DNA of 64,000 bases from Planctomycetaceae bacterium. Its GTDB lineage: Bacteria; Planctomycetota; PLA2. The notes under the pieces are model-generated. The model worked only from the letters and a program-made list of their open reading frames with translations, was not told the DNA's origin and ran no database searches. Of this stretch, positions 16,200-24,414 are shown in pieces (the stretch's first letter is position 1; every line of letters begins with the position of its first letter). The stretch covers positions 1 to 64,000 of the forward strand of contig WYBS01000172.1 of NCBI GenBank assembly GCA_011525755.1, read 5' to 3'. The position numbers and the translations under genes were made by a program.

Positions 16200-17363
16200 G
16201 TGATACAACGGGCGCCCTTGAAGACCGTCCGCCTCAAGGGCGCCGAGGTCCCCCGGAGCCCCCGCATATACATGAAGCGCCTGCGGCGCCCCGAGGCGCA
16301 GGTGCGCCCCGGGGAGGAGGTGGAGGTCCGCTCCGAGAAGGGCGCCTTCGTCGGCCGCGGGTTCTATAGCCCGCGGTCGGTCTACGGCGTGCGGATCTAC
16401 GACCGGAACGAGAAGGGCCCGCCGCTCGACGGGGAGTGGCTCAAGGGCCGCGTGCGCGCGGCGGCGGAGCTGCGCCGGTCGCTCAGGATCGAGGAGACGA
16501 CGGACGCCTATCGGGTGGTGCACGCGGAGGGGGACGGGCTCTCGGGGCTCGTCGTCGACCGCTACGCCGACGCGGCGGTCGTCGAGGTAGGTGCGCGCGG
16601 GATCTTCGAGCGGCTCGACGACCTCGAGGAGGCGCTCCGCGACGTGCTCGGCACGCGGAAGATGGTCGTGCGCGCGGACCCCGACGTGGAGGAGATCGAG
16701 GGGTTCCGGGGCACGGAGCGCGGCGCCGAGCCCGTGCACGTGATCGTCCGCGAGGGGCCGCTCCGCTTCCACGTCGACTGCCGCGGCGGGCACAAGACCG
16801 GCTTCTTCTGCGACCAGCGCGAGTCGCGCGCCGAGGTGCTGCGCCTCGCGAAGGGCCGCCGCGTGCTCGACCTCTGCTGCTACACCGGCGGCTTCGCCCT
16901 CGCCGCGGCGAAGGGCGGCGCGCGCGAGGTCCTCGGCGTCGACCTCGACGAGGAGGCCGTCGCGCTCGCCCGCGAGAACGCCGCCTTGAACAAGCTCGAC
17001 GTGCCGTTCGAGCACGCGGACGCGTTCGACTTCCTCCGCGGGAACCCGCACCCGGACCTCGTCGTCCTCGACCCGCCGAAGCTCGCCGCGCGCCGCGAGG
17101 AGCTGCCGCGCGCGCGGAAGAAGTCCGTCGACCTGAACGCGCTCGCGCTCGGCGCGCTGAAACCGGGCGGGCTCCTCTTCACGTTCTCGTGCACGGGGCT
17201 CTTCTCCGCGGAGGACTTCGAGGCGCAGGTGCGCGAGGCCGCGGCGCGCGCGGGCCGCGACGCGAGCGTGCTCAGGGCGACGGGACAGCCGCCGGACCAC
17301 CCGGTCGATCTCTCCTGCCCCGAGACCCGCTACCTGAGCGGGCTTCTCCTCGCGGTGCGATGA
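16200..17363 (+). CDS. Class I rRNA (cytosine-C5)-methyltransferase, RlmI-like
   Basis: A PUA-like N-terminal domain (about 1-75, with GEEVEVRSEKGAFVGRGFYS) is followed by the EEHEH connector (DAYRVVHAEGDGLSGLVVDRY) and a Rossmann methyltransferase domain. The SAM motif is VLDLCCYTGGFALAAAKGG near residue 222 and the DPPK motif (VVLDPPKLA) lies near 290. Conserved Cys in CCYTGGF and FSCTGLF fit the C5-methylcytosine mechanism of the RlmI/YccW family. The start is uncertain: GTG 16200 gives 387 residues and a family-like N-terminus (LKTVRLKG); ATG 16164 or 16176 would overlap the divergent gene's start. Confidence 0.85.
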   Translation: MIQRAPLKTVRLKGAEVPRSPRIYMKRLRRPEAQVRPGEEVEVRSEKGAFVGRGFYSPRSVYGVRIYDRNEKGPPLDGEWLKGRVRAAAELRRSLRIEETTDAYRVVHAEGDGLSGLVVDRYADAAVVEVGARGIFERLDDLEEALRDVLGTRKMVVRADPDVEEIEGFRGTERGAEPVHVIVREGPLRFHVDCRGGHKTGFFCDQRESRAEVLRLAKGRRVLDLCCYTGGFALAAAKGGAREVLGVDLDEEAVALARENAALNKLDVPFEHADAFDFLRGNPHPDLVVLDPPKLAARREELPRARKKSVDLNALALGALKPGGLLFTFSCTGLFSAEDFEAQVREAAARAGRDASVLRATGQPPDHPVDLSCPETRYLSGLLLAVR

Positions 17364-17382
17364 AGGGGGGGGGCGGGGGCCG

Positions 17383-17736
17383 ATGACGCTCCGGATCCTC
17401 GTCTACGGCCTCCTTCGCCGCGGCGAGCCCATGCATGGCCACCTCGCGGGCGCGCGCTTCGTCGAGGAGGTGCGCGTGCCCGGTTACGACCTCTTCCACA
17501 TGGGCGAGTACCCGGCCGCGGTGCCCGGCGCGGGCGTCCTCGTCGCGGAGCTCTGGGAGCTCGCGGGCGCGGAGGCCCTCGATGCGCTCGACCTGGCCGA
17601 GGGCGTGCCCACGCTCTACCGCCGTGAGCAGGTCGATGGCGCGTGGCTCTACGTCTACGCGCAGCCCGTCGGCGGCGCGGCGCGGATCGCGTCCGGCGAC
17701 TGGCGCTCCCCCCCGCGCCCCCCCTCGTCCGCCTGA
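17383..17736 (+). CDS. Gamma-glutamylcyclotransferase-like (AIG2/GGCT-fold) protein
   Basis: This 117-residue protein starts MTLRILVYGLLRRGEPMHGH; YGLLRRG (residues 8-14) is the substrate-loop signature Y-G-S/T-L-x-x-G. GELW-type spacing follows (VAELWELAGAEALDALDLAEG) with the acidic residues expected near the active site, and the end carries a Y-x-Y strand (AWLYVYAQPV). The family includes gamma-glutamylcyclotransferases and amine cyclotransferases, so substrate is open. The length is typical. The start lies 20 bases after the methyltransferase stop. The C-terminus contains a copy of the C-tract motif (RSPPRPPSSA). Confidence 0.75.
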   Translation: MTLRILVYGLLRRGEPMHGHLAGARFVEEVRVPGYDLFHMGEYPAAVPGAGVLVAELWELAGAEALDALDLAEGVPTLYRREQVDGAWLYVYAQPVGGAARIASGDWRSPPRPPSSA

Positions 17737-17787
17737 GCTGTCGAAGCGCACCCGGTACCGAATGATCGATGGAGAAGCACCCGGTGC

Positions 17788-18339
17788 CTACCGCAGACCC
17801 TTGAGGAAGATCTCCTGCGCGGCGCGCGCGATCTCGGCGGGACTGCCGTCGCGCTTCGCGTCGTACCAGGTGTAGACCCAGTTCATCATCCCGAACAGGA
17901 GGAACACCGCGACGCCCGCGGGCACGTCCGCGCGCGGCTTCAGCTCCTCGACGATCCCGCGCACGAGGCGCACGTAGCGCCGCTTCAGCTCGTCCACCTG
18001 CTTCGCGTACTCGCCCCCGAGCTGCTCGCTCTCGCGCGACATCACCTTCATCTCCGCGATGTGCTCGGCGAAGAAGGCGAGGTGCGCGTCCACCACGCAC
18101 CGGAGCTTCTGCTCCGCGTCGCGCACGCCCGCGAGCGCCTTCGCGTGCGACTCGAGGAGCGTCGTGAACGCCTGGTTCTGGATGTCGAAGAGGATCTCGT
18201 CCTTCCCCTTGTAGTAGTAGTAGAGTCCCGCGAGGGAGAGTCCCGTGGCCTTCGCCACGTCGCGGATCGACGCGCGGTCGAAGCCCTGCTCGGCGAAGAC
18301 GGTCGCGGCGCTCCGCCGGATCGCGGCCTTGCGGTCCAT
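17788..18339 (-). CDS. TetR-family transcriptional regulator
   Basis: From ATG 18339 the protein is 183 residues. The N-terminal helix-turn-helix (about 5-55) reads AAIRRSAATVFAEQGFDRAS, then VAKATGLSLAGLYYYYKGKDE, a textbook TetR DNA-binding domain. The C-terminal ligand/dimer domain (60-183) includes a hydrophobic VFLLFGMMNWVYTWYDAKRD helix as in KstR2/FadR-type regulators of lipid metabolism. Its gene is divergent from the endonuclease IV/ETF-quinone oxidoreductase operon across 35 bases. Regulation of that operon, whose second enzyme serves acyl-CoA oxidation, is a reasonable inference. An ATG at 18348 is an alternative start. Confidence 0.9.
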   Translation of the reverse strand: MDRKAAIRRSAATVFAEQGFDRASIRDVAKATGLSLAGLYYYYKGKDEILFDIQNQAFTTLLESHAKALAGVRDAEQKLRCVVDAHLAFFAEHIAEMKVMSRESEQLGGEYAKQVDELKRRYVRLVRGIVEELKPRADVPAGVAVFLLFGMMNWVYTWYDAKRDGSPAEIARAAQEIFLKGLR

Positions 18340-18374
18340 GGCGCGCAATTGTAAGGAACACGGGGGGCGGAAAC

Positions 18375-19202
18375 GTGCTTCTCGGCGTCCATGTCTCGGC
18401 CGCGGGCGGGGTCTCCCGCGCCGTGGAGGAGGGCCTCGCGCTCGGCTGCGAGGCGATCCAGGTCTTCACCCGGAACCAGCGGCAGTGGCGGCCGAAGCCC
18501 CTCCGGGCGGCCGAGGCGCGCCGTTTCCGGGAGGCCGCGCGCCGGGCGGGGTACGCCCGCCGCGCGATGAGCCACGCCTCCTATCTGATCAACCTCTGCG
18601 CGACCGACCCGCGGACGCTCCGGCGCTCCCGGGCGGCGCTCGTGGACGAGGTCTCGCGCTGCGAGGCGCTCGGGATCCCGTACCTCTGCGTCCACCCGGG
18701 CGCGCACATGGGCGCGGGCGAGGAGGCGGGGCTCGCGCTCGTCGCGGAGAGCCTCCTCTTCGCGCTCTCGCGCACGCGCCGCGTGACCGTGCTCCTCGAG
18801 AACACCGCGGGGCAGGGCACGAGCCTCGGGTGGCGACTGGAGCATCTCGCGGCGCTCTGCCGCGTCCGGCGCACGGGCGTCGTGCTCGACACGTGCCACC
18901 TCTTCGCGGCGGGCTACGACCTGCGCACGCCGCGGGCGTACGAGCGCACGATGCGCGCGATCGAGGATGTCGTCGGGTTGAGACGCGTGAGGGCGTTCCA
19001 CCTGAACGACAGCAAGGCGCCCCTCGGCTCCCGGGTCGACCGCCACGAGCACATCGGAGCGGGGAGGCTCGGGGGGGCCGCGTTCCGGAGGCTCGTGAAC
19101 GACCCCCGGTGGGCGACGATCTTCGGCGTCCTCGAGACGCCGAAGGCGGGCGGGATGGACCGCCGCAATCTGGACCTCTTGAGGAGAATGCGGAGACGAT
19201 GA
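18375..19202 (+). CDS. nfo: Deoxyribonuclease IV (AP endonuclease)
   Basis: This 275-residue TIM-barrel protein starts at GTG with LLGVHVSAAGGVSRAVEEG, the standard Nfo beginning. It keeps the metal-binding and catalytic segments: QVFTRNQRQW, YLCVHPGAHMG, VLLENTAGQG, LDTCHLFAAGYD, FHLNDSKAPLGSRVDRHEHIG and LETPK near the end. Endonuclease IV cuts DNA 5' of abasic sites in base excision repair using three zinc ions. Length is usual. The stop overlaps the ATG of the ETF-quinone oxidoreductase gene (ATGA at 19199), so the two are coupled, an unusual pairing. Confidence 0.93.
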   Translation: MLLGVHVSAAGGVSRAVEEGLALGCEAIQVFTRNQRQWRPKPLRAAEARRFREAARRAGYARRAMSHASYLINLCATDPRTLRRSRAALVDEVSRCEALGIPYLCVHPGAHMGAGEEAGLALVAESLLFALSRTRRVTVLLENTAGQGTSLGWRLEHLAALCRVRRTGVVLDTCHLFAAGYDLRTPRAYERTMRAIEDVVGLRRVRAFHLNDSKAPLGSRVDRHEHIGAGRLGGAAFRRLVNDPRWATIFGVLETPKAGGMDRRNLDLLRRMRRR

Positions 19203-20812
19203 CCGAACGCGACGTCCTCGAACTCGACTGCGTCATCGTCGGCGCGGGGCCCGCGGGGCTCGCGGCGGCGCTCCGGTTCAAGCAGCTTGCCGGCGACGAA
19301 TTCCAGATCGCCGTGCTCGAGAAGGCGGCGGCCCCGGGCAACCACTCGCTCTCGGGGGCGGTCGTCGACCCGCGCGCGCTCGACGAGCTGCTCCCCGGCT
19401 GGCGGAAGCTCGACCCGCCGATCGAGGCGGACGTCGGCGCGGAGCGGTTCTACGCGCTCTCGGAGCGCCGCGCGTACCGGCTGCCGCTGCCGCCGCCCAT
19501 GCACAACAAGGGGAACTTCATCTGTTCCTTGAACCGCCTCGTGCAGTGGCTGGCGGGCGTCGCGGAGAAGGAGGGGATCGAGGTGTTCCCCGAGTTCCCG
19601 GCGCGCGACCTCGTGTACGAGGACGGCCGGGTGACGGGCGTCCGCCTGACGGACGGCGGCGTGTCGAAGACGGGCGAGAGGAAGCCCTCCTACCAGCCCG
19701 GCGCGGAGGTGAAGGCGAAGGTCACGATCCTCACCGACGGCGTGCGGGGCAACGTCACGAAGCAGCTGCTCCGCCTCGAGCCCTCCGCGCTCGAGGGCAG
19801 GAACGCCGCGGACTACGAGACGGGCATCAAGGAGCTCTGGCGGGTGCGGCCCGGGTCGTTCCCGGCGGGCAAGGTGATCCACACCTTCGGGTGGCCGCTG
19901 CCGCCTTCGGTCTACGGCGGATCCTGGATCTACGGGATGCGCGAGGACCGGATCAGCCTGGGCCTCGTGATGGGGCTCGACTACGAGGACCCGACGTTCG
20001 ACCTCCACCGCGAGTTCCAGCGGTTCAAGACGCACCCCCTGATCCGCGGGATCCTCGAGGGCGGCGAGTGCCTCCGCTACGGTGCGAAGGCGATCCCCGG
20101 CGGCGGGCTCTACGCGATGCCGCGCCTCTTCGGCGACGGCTGGCTGCTGGCGGGCGACGCCGCGGGCGCGGTCAACATGGCGAGGTTGAAGGGCGTGCAC
20201 CTCGCGCTCAAGACCGGCATGCTCGCGGGCGAGGCGGCGTTCAGGGCGCTCAAGGCGGGCGACGCGTCGCGCGCGGCGCTGGCGTCCTACGGCGAGGCGT
20301 TCGAGGCGTCGTGGGCGTTTGAGGAGCTGCGGAGGACGCGCAACTTCCGGACGGCGTTCAAGAAGTTCTCGCGACCGCGCGCGTTCGCGGAGGTCGTGAT
20401 CCAGACAGCCTTGGGCGGCCGCGGCATCTTCTACGACCGGCTCTGCCACAAGGAGCAGGTGCACGAGGGCCTCGGCGCGGCGCGCCGGCCCCCGGAGCCC
20501 CCTCCCTTCGACGGCAAGCTGACGTTCGACAAGCTGACGGACGTGTACCACTCGGGGACGAGCCACGAGGAGGACCAGCCTTCGCACCTCGTCGTGCGCG
20601 ACACGTCGATCTGCGTGACGCGGTGCGCGGCGGAGCATGGCAACCCGTGCCGCTTCTTCTGCCCGGCGTCGGTCTACGAGTTCGACGGCGCGCTGAAGAT
20701 CAACGCGTCGAACTGCGTGCACTGCAAGACGTGCGACATCAAGGACCCGTACGGGATCATCGACTGGGTCACCCCCGAAGGCGGCGGCGGCCCCAACTAC
20801 ACCGACCTGTAG
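19199..20812 (+). CDS. Electron-transfer flavoprotein:ubiquinone oxidoreductase
   Basis: The 537-residue protein has an N-terminal FAD motif (VIVGAGPAGLAAALRFKQ, residues 12-29). It continues with NHSLSGAVVDPRALDELLPGW, a quinone/membrane-contact region, and HTFGWPLPPSVYGGSWIYGM. The C-terminal ferredoxin-like domain has the 4Fe-4S ligands in CRFFCPASVYE and NCVHCKTCDIKDP. ETF-QO passes electrons from electron-transfer flavoprotein (acyl-CoA and amino-acid dehydrogenases) to the quinone pool at the inner membrane. No ETF subunits are in the window. A longer in-frame ORF upstream overlaps nfo antiphase and is not used. Confidence 0.95.
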   Translation: MTERDVLELDCVIVGAGPAGLAAALRFKQLAGDEFQIAVLEKAAAPGNHSLSGAVVDPRALDELLPGWRKLDPPIEADVGAERFYALSERRAYRLPLPPPMHNKGNFICSLNRLVQWLAGVAEKEGIEVFPEFPARDLVYEDGRVTGVRLTDGGVSKTGERKPSYQPGAEVKAKVTILTDGVRGNVTKQLLRLEPSALEGRNAADYETGIKELWRVRPGSFPAGKVIHTFGWPLPPSVYGGSWIYGMREDRISLGLVMGLDYEDPTFDLHREFQRFKTHPLIRGILEGGECLRYGAKAIPGGGLYAMPRLFGDGWLLAGDAAGAVNMARLKGVHLALKTGMLAGEAAFRALKAGDASRAALASYGEAFEASWAFEELRRTRNFRTAFKKFSRPRAFAEVVIQTALGGRGIFYDRLCHKEQVHEGLGAARRPPEPPPFDGKLTFDKLTDVYHSGTSHEEDQPSHLVVRDTSICVTRCAAEHGNPCRFFCPASVYEFDGALKINASNCVHCKTCDIKDPYGIIDWVTPEGGGGPNYTDL

Positions 20813-20877
20813 GTCAACGGTTAACGTGCGCGGCGCGCGCAACCCGTGTACTGGGGAGGGTTTAGGGCGGGCGGACT

Positions 20878-20893
20878 GCGGAACGCGTTCCGC
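20878..20893 (+). promoter_or_regulatory. 16-bp perfect palindrome upstream of the LON-domain gene
   Basis: GCGGAACGCGTTCCGC is a perfect palindrome 37 bases before the ATG at 20930. It differs by one symmetric base pair from GCGGCACGCGTGCCGC at 51443-51458, which lies upstream of dxs. A shared operator is possible. Confidence 0.45.
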
Positions 20894-20929
20894 GCCCAGG
20901 GTGCCCGGCGTGGTGTAGGCTTTCAAGGG

Positions 20930-21559
20930 ATGCACCCGCTGCTCACGACGTTCCCGCGCGCCGTGCCGGTCTTCCCGCTGGCCGAGGTCGTGCTCTTCCC
21001 GGGCGCGCTCCTCCCGCTCCACATCTTCGAGAGGCGCTACCAGGCCATGGTGAAGGACGTCCTCGAGGGCGACAAGCTGATCGCGATGGCGCTCCTCCAG
21101 GAGTGCACGAAGAGCGAGTACGAGGAGCGGCCGCCGTTCCACGAGACGGTCTGCGTCGGCCAGGTGATCCACCACGAGACGCTGCCGAAGGGGCGTTCGA
21201 ACATCGCGCTGCTCGGGCTCTCCGCCGGGCTCGCGAAGCCCGTCGACGGCCCCGAGCCCTACCGGACGGCTCGCGTGGACCTCCTCGCGGACCGCTTCGA
21301 CGCGGATGCCGCGTTCGAGGACAAGCTCCGGCGCGCGTTCGCCGAGGCGGTGCCCGGCGGCGGCGACGTGGAAGGGCTCCGCGAGCAGCTGCTCGAGTTC
21401 CTCGCGGCGGAGGACGTGCCCGCAGCGCTCCTCAACACGTGCGCGCTGACCGCGCCGCTCGAGGCCGCGGAGAAGCTCGAGCTCCTCGAGACGCGCAGCG
21501 TCGCGAGGCGACTCGACCGGCTCCTCGAACTCCTCGCCCGCCCCTGGCGGTGGAATTAG
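20930..21559 (+). CDS. Lon substrate-binding (LON) domain protein
   Basis: This 209-residue protein has only the N-terminal domain of Lon proteases: VPVFPLAEVVLFPGALLPLHIFERRYQAMVKDVLE, where FPL and P-x-x-x-L-P-L-H-I-F-E are hallmarks. No AAA+ or peptidase domain follows. Stand-alone LON/PUA-like proteins are common in bacteria; their role (substrate recruitment or other) is unclear. The ATG at 20930 was chosen because the domain starts right after it, the palindrome at 20878 lies upstream and the more upstream ORF extension is not conserved-looking. Confidence 0.85.
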   Translation: MHPLLTTFPRAVPVFPLAEVVLFPGALLPLHIFERRYQAMVKDVLEGDKLIAMALLQECTKSEYEERPPFHETVCVGQVIHHETLPKGRSNIALLGLSAGLAKPVDGPEPYRTARVDLLADRFDADAAFEDKLRRAFAEAVPGGGDVEGLREQLLEFLAAEDVPAALLNTCALTAPLEAAEKLELLETRSVARRLDRLLELLARPWRWN

Positions 21560-21724
21560 CGGGTGCATCCGTCGCGCCACTTGTTCGGCGCAAGCCGTTG
21601 CTGGATAAGCACTTGGGTCTGCCGGATGCGGCGCGGCGGCCCGCAGCGATCCGGTGGGGCTCCGGGGCCCGGCGATGCGGCCACGACTTTTCTTGGGCTC
21701 GCGTTGGGCTAGATTCTTCGCACG

Positions 21725-23377
21725 ATGCGCGCACTCCTCCTCACCGCCCTCGCCCTCTCCCTCGGCTGCAAGTCCGCGCCGACGATCATCGCGGGTCCCG
21801 TCGCGGGGGCCGTCGCGGCGCCCGAACGGCACGCGAAGCAAGCGGGGGAGGACATCCTGCGCGACGGCGGCAACGCGATCGACGCCGCGGTGTGCATGGG
21901 CTTCGTCCTCGCGGTCACGCACCCTGAGGCCGGCAACCTCGGCGGCGGCAGCCTGATCGTCGTCCACACGGCGAAGGGCGACTTCGCGATCGACGCGCGC
22001 GAGGTGGCGCCGCGCGCCGCGCGGCCCGAGCTCTACCTCGGCCCGGACGGCAAGCCGCGCCCGGGCGCCACGCTCGTCGGCCCGCTCGCGGCAGGCGTGC
22101 CCGGCACGGTCGCGGGCCTGATGCTCCTCCACGAGAGGGGCGGCCGGCTGCAGCGCGAGCGCGTGCTCGCCCCCGCGATCGAGCTCGCCGAGGAGGGGTT
22201 CAAGGTCGACGCCCCCCTCCACGACTCGTTCGTGCGCCACCGCGAGCTGCTCTCGAAGTACGCGGAGACCGCCGCGATCTTCCTGCCGGAGGGCCGCGTG
22301 CCGAGGGTCGGAGACCGGCTGGTCCAACGCGAGCTCGCGGGCGCGCTCCGGGAGATCTCGATGCACGGCGCGGCCGGCTTCTACCGCGGCTGGATGGCGC
22401 AGCGCATCCAGGAGACGTGCGGGAAGTACGGCGGCAACCTCACGATCGGCGACCTCTACACCTACGAGGCGAAGGTGCGCGAGCCCGTGCGGGGCAGCTA
22501 CCGGGGCATGGACATCGTCACGATGCCTCCGCCCTCGAGCGGCGGCGTGTGCGTCCTCCAGATGCTCGACCTCCTCGAGCGCGGCGGCTACGACTGGATG
22601 CGGCCCGAGCAGCGCGCACACCTCCTCGTCGAGGCGGGGCGCCGCGTCTTCGCCGACCGCGCCGTCTACTTCGGCGACCCCGACGTGGTCAAGGTGCCCG
22701 TCGCCGGGCTCCTCGACCCCGACTACCTCCAGTCGCGCTTCGTCACCATCGACATGACGCGCGCGACGACGAGCGCGGACGTGAAAGGCGGCCTGCCGGC
22801 CGAGTCAACGGAGACCTGCCACCTGTCGGTCGCGGACAACGAGGGGAACGCGGTCGCGCTCACCACGACGCTCAACGGCGCGTACGGCTGCGGCGTCTCC
22901 GTCTCCGGCGTGCTCCTCAACAACGAGATGGACGACTTCACGCTGCTCCCGGACGTGCCGAACCAGTTCGGCCTCCTCCAGGGCGAGATGAACCTCCTCG
23001 TGCCCGGCCGCCGGCCGGTCTCGTCGATGTCGCCGACGATCGTCCTCAAGGACGGCCAGGTCGACCTCGTGATCGGCAGCCCGGGCGGGCCGACGATCAT
23101 CTCGGTCGTCGCGCAGGTGATCGCGAACCGCTACGCCGCAGGCATGCCGCTCGCCGACGCCGTGCGCGCCCCGCGCGTCCACTGCCAGTGGATGCCGGAC
23201 GAGGTGCTTCTTGAGCCCTCGCTGTCGCCGGCGGTCCGCCGCACGCTCACGGAGCTCGGCCACAGCGTGCGGGAGAAGAAGGACCCGATGGGCGATGTGC
23301 AGGCGGTGGGGCGCAACTCGATGGGCCGCCTCCACGGCGTGAGCGACCCCCGGGGGCGCGGCACGGCGACGAGGTAG
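21725..23377 (+). CDS. ggt: Gamma-glutamyltransferase, predicted lipoprotein
   Basis: This 550-residue Ntn-hydrolase precursor has a lipobox near residue 15 (LSLGC). The large-subunit signatures are ILRDGGNAIDAAVCMGFVL, PEAGNLGGGSLI and IDAREVAPRAA, then MPPPSSGGVCVLQMLDLLE. The processing site reads STETCHLSVADNEGNAV: the first Thr aligns with the catalytic N-terminal Thr of the small subunit, and the next residue is Cys rather than the usual Thr (TTH). The small subunit has GVLLNNEMDDFT and PGRRPVSSMSPTIV. It should hydrolyse or transfer the gamma-glutamyl group of glutathione outside the cytoplasm. A TAGATT -10-like box lies 10 bases before the ATG. Confidence 0.92.
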   Translation: MRALLLTALALSLGCKSAPTIIAGPVAGAVAAPERHAKQAGEDILRDGGNAIDAAVCMGFVLAVTHPEAGNLGGGSLIVVHTAKGDFAIDAREVAPRAARPELYLGPDGKPRPGATLVGPLAAGVPGTVAGLMLLHERGGRLQRERVLAPAIELAEEGFKVDAPLHDSFVRHRELLSKYAETAAIFLPEGRVPRVGDRLVQRELAGALREISMHGAAGFYRGWMAQRIQETCGKYGGNLTIGDLYTYEAKVREPVRGSYRGMDIVTMPPPSSGGVCVLQMLDLLERGGYDWMRPEQRAHLLVEAGRRVFADRAVYFGDPDVVKVPVAGLLDPDYLQSRFVTIDMTRATTSADVKGGLPAESTETCHLSVADNEGNAVALTTTLNGAYGCGVSVSGVLLNNEMDDFTLLPDVPNQFGLLQGEMNLLVPGRRPVSSMSPTIVLKDGQVDLVIGSPGGPTIISVVAQVIANRYAAGMPLADAVRAPRVHCQWMPDEVLLEPSLSPAVRRTLTELGHSVREKKDPMGDVQAVGRNSMGRLHGVSDPRGRGTATR

Positions 23378-23398
23378 GGCTCCCTCGCCGGGAAGAGG

Positions 23399-23412
23399 GG
23401 GGGCTCCGGGGG
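23399..23412 (+). repeat. G-tract motif copy (intergenic)
   Basis: Exact GGGGGCTCCGGGGG, 21 bases after the ggt stop. It is one of eight exact copies of this 14-mer in the window, counting both strands. Confidence 0.6.
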
Positions 23413-23488
23413 GGAGGGGAGCCTCGAGGCCCGCCCGCCTTCGCCGCGGGGGATGCGGACCCGGGCCAAACGCGGGGGCCCGGGTCCG

Positions 23489-23494
23489 TATAAT
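23489..23494 (+). promoter_or_regulatory. -10 box (TATAAT) giving a probably leaderless mRNA
   Basis: A perfect TATAAT inside TCCGTATAATCC lies only 8 bases before the GTG at 23503, so transcription would start at or next to the start codon. The same 12-mer recurs at 39853-39864. No clear -35 box. Confidence 0.5.
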
Positions 23495-23502
23495 CCCGGC
23501 CC

Positions 23503-24414
23503 GTGCGCGCGCCTCTGGAGAACGAGTTCAGCTGGAGCCTCTCCCGCGCCCGCACCTTCGAGGACTGCGCGCTCAAGTACTGGTTCCACTATTACGGGTC
23601 GTGGGGGGGCTGGGAGCCCGATGCGCCCTCCGAGGTGCGCGAGCTCTACCTCCTCAAGAACCTCACGAACCTCCACCTGATCGCGGGCGACACGGTCCAT
23701 CGCGCGATCCAGCGGGCGCTCGAGGACCACGCGCGGAGGAAGGAGCCCGACCCCGAGAAGCTCGTGCAGTGGTGCAAGGCCGAGATGCAGCGCGCCGTGC
23801 ACGAGTCGCTCGAGGAGGCCTGGCGCGAGCGGCCGAAGCAGTGCGCGCGCCTCTTCGAGCACCACTACGGCCCGAAGCCGCAGCGCGAATTCCTCGTGAG
23901 GATCGCGAAAAAGATCGGGGACTCCATCCGGCGCTTTTTCACGTCGCCCGCATTCGGCCTGATCAGGGAGACGGATCCGGGGGAGTGGCTCCCGATGGAG
24001 ACGCTCGACACGTTCCAGTTCGAGGGCACGAAGGTCTATGCGGTGCCGGACTTCGCGTGCCGCCACCGGGGCGAGGTGATCCTCCTCGACTGGAAGACCG
24101 GGCAGCCCGACGAGCGCAACGCGGACCAGGTCGTCCTCTACGCGCTCTTCGCGGCCGCGCGCTGGGGGGCCGACCCCGACCGCGTGCGCGGCGCGCCCGT
24201 CTACCTGCTCAACGGCGGCGGCTTCGAGCCGCGCCCCGTGACGCCCGAGGACCGCACCCGCGTCGCCGACATGGTGCGGCGCTCCATCGCCGCGATGCGC
24301 GGGCGGCTCAAGGATCCCGTGACGAACGCCGCCGAGCGCGAGGGCTTCGCCCCGTCGCCCGGCCACGCCTGCCGCTCCTGCAACTTCCGCGGCGTCTGCG
24401 CCCACGCCCGATGA
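23503..24414 (+). CDS. PD-(D/E)XK nuclease-superfamily protein with Fe-S Cys set
   Basis: This 303-residue protein has the RecB/Cas4-type layout. It has an early Cys (SLSRARTFEDCALKYWF, Cys22), LIAGDTVHRAIQRALEDH (the G-x-x-x-H motif), AVPDFACRHRGEVILLDWKTG (D..DxK active site) and DQVVLYALFAA (the Q-x-x-x-Y motif). Three Cys end the protein (CRSCNFRGVC, 290-299). The four Cys probably hold a 4Fe-4S cluster as in AddB and Cas4. No CRISPR or recombination genes are next to it. Its stop overlaps the ATG of a pentaheme cytochrome gene (ATGA), so they are co-transcribed; the reason is unknown. Confidence 0.85.
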   Translation: MRAPLENEFSWSLSRARTFEDCALKYWFHYYGSWGGWEPDAPSEVRELYLLKNLTNLHLIAGDTVHRAIQRALEDHARRKEPDPEKLVQWCKAEMQRAVHESLEEAWRERPKQCARLFEHHYGPKPQREFLVRIAKKIGDSIRRFFTSPAFGLIRETDPGEWLPMETLDTFQFEGTKVYAVPDFACRHRGEVILLDWKTGQPDERNADQVVLYALFAAARWGADPDRVRGAPVYLLNGGGFEPRPVTPEDRTRVADMVRRSIAAMRGRLKDPVTNAAEREGFAPSPGHACRSCNFRGVCAHAR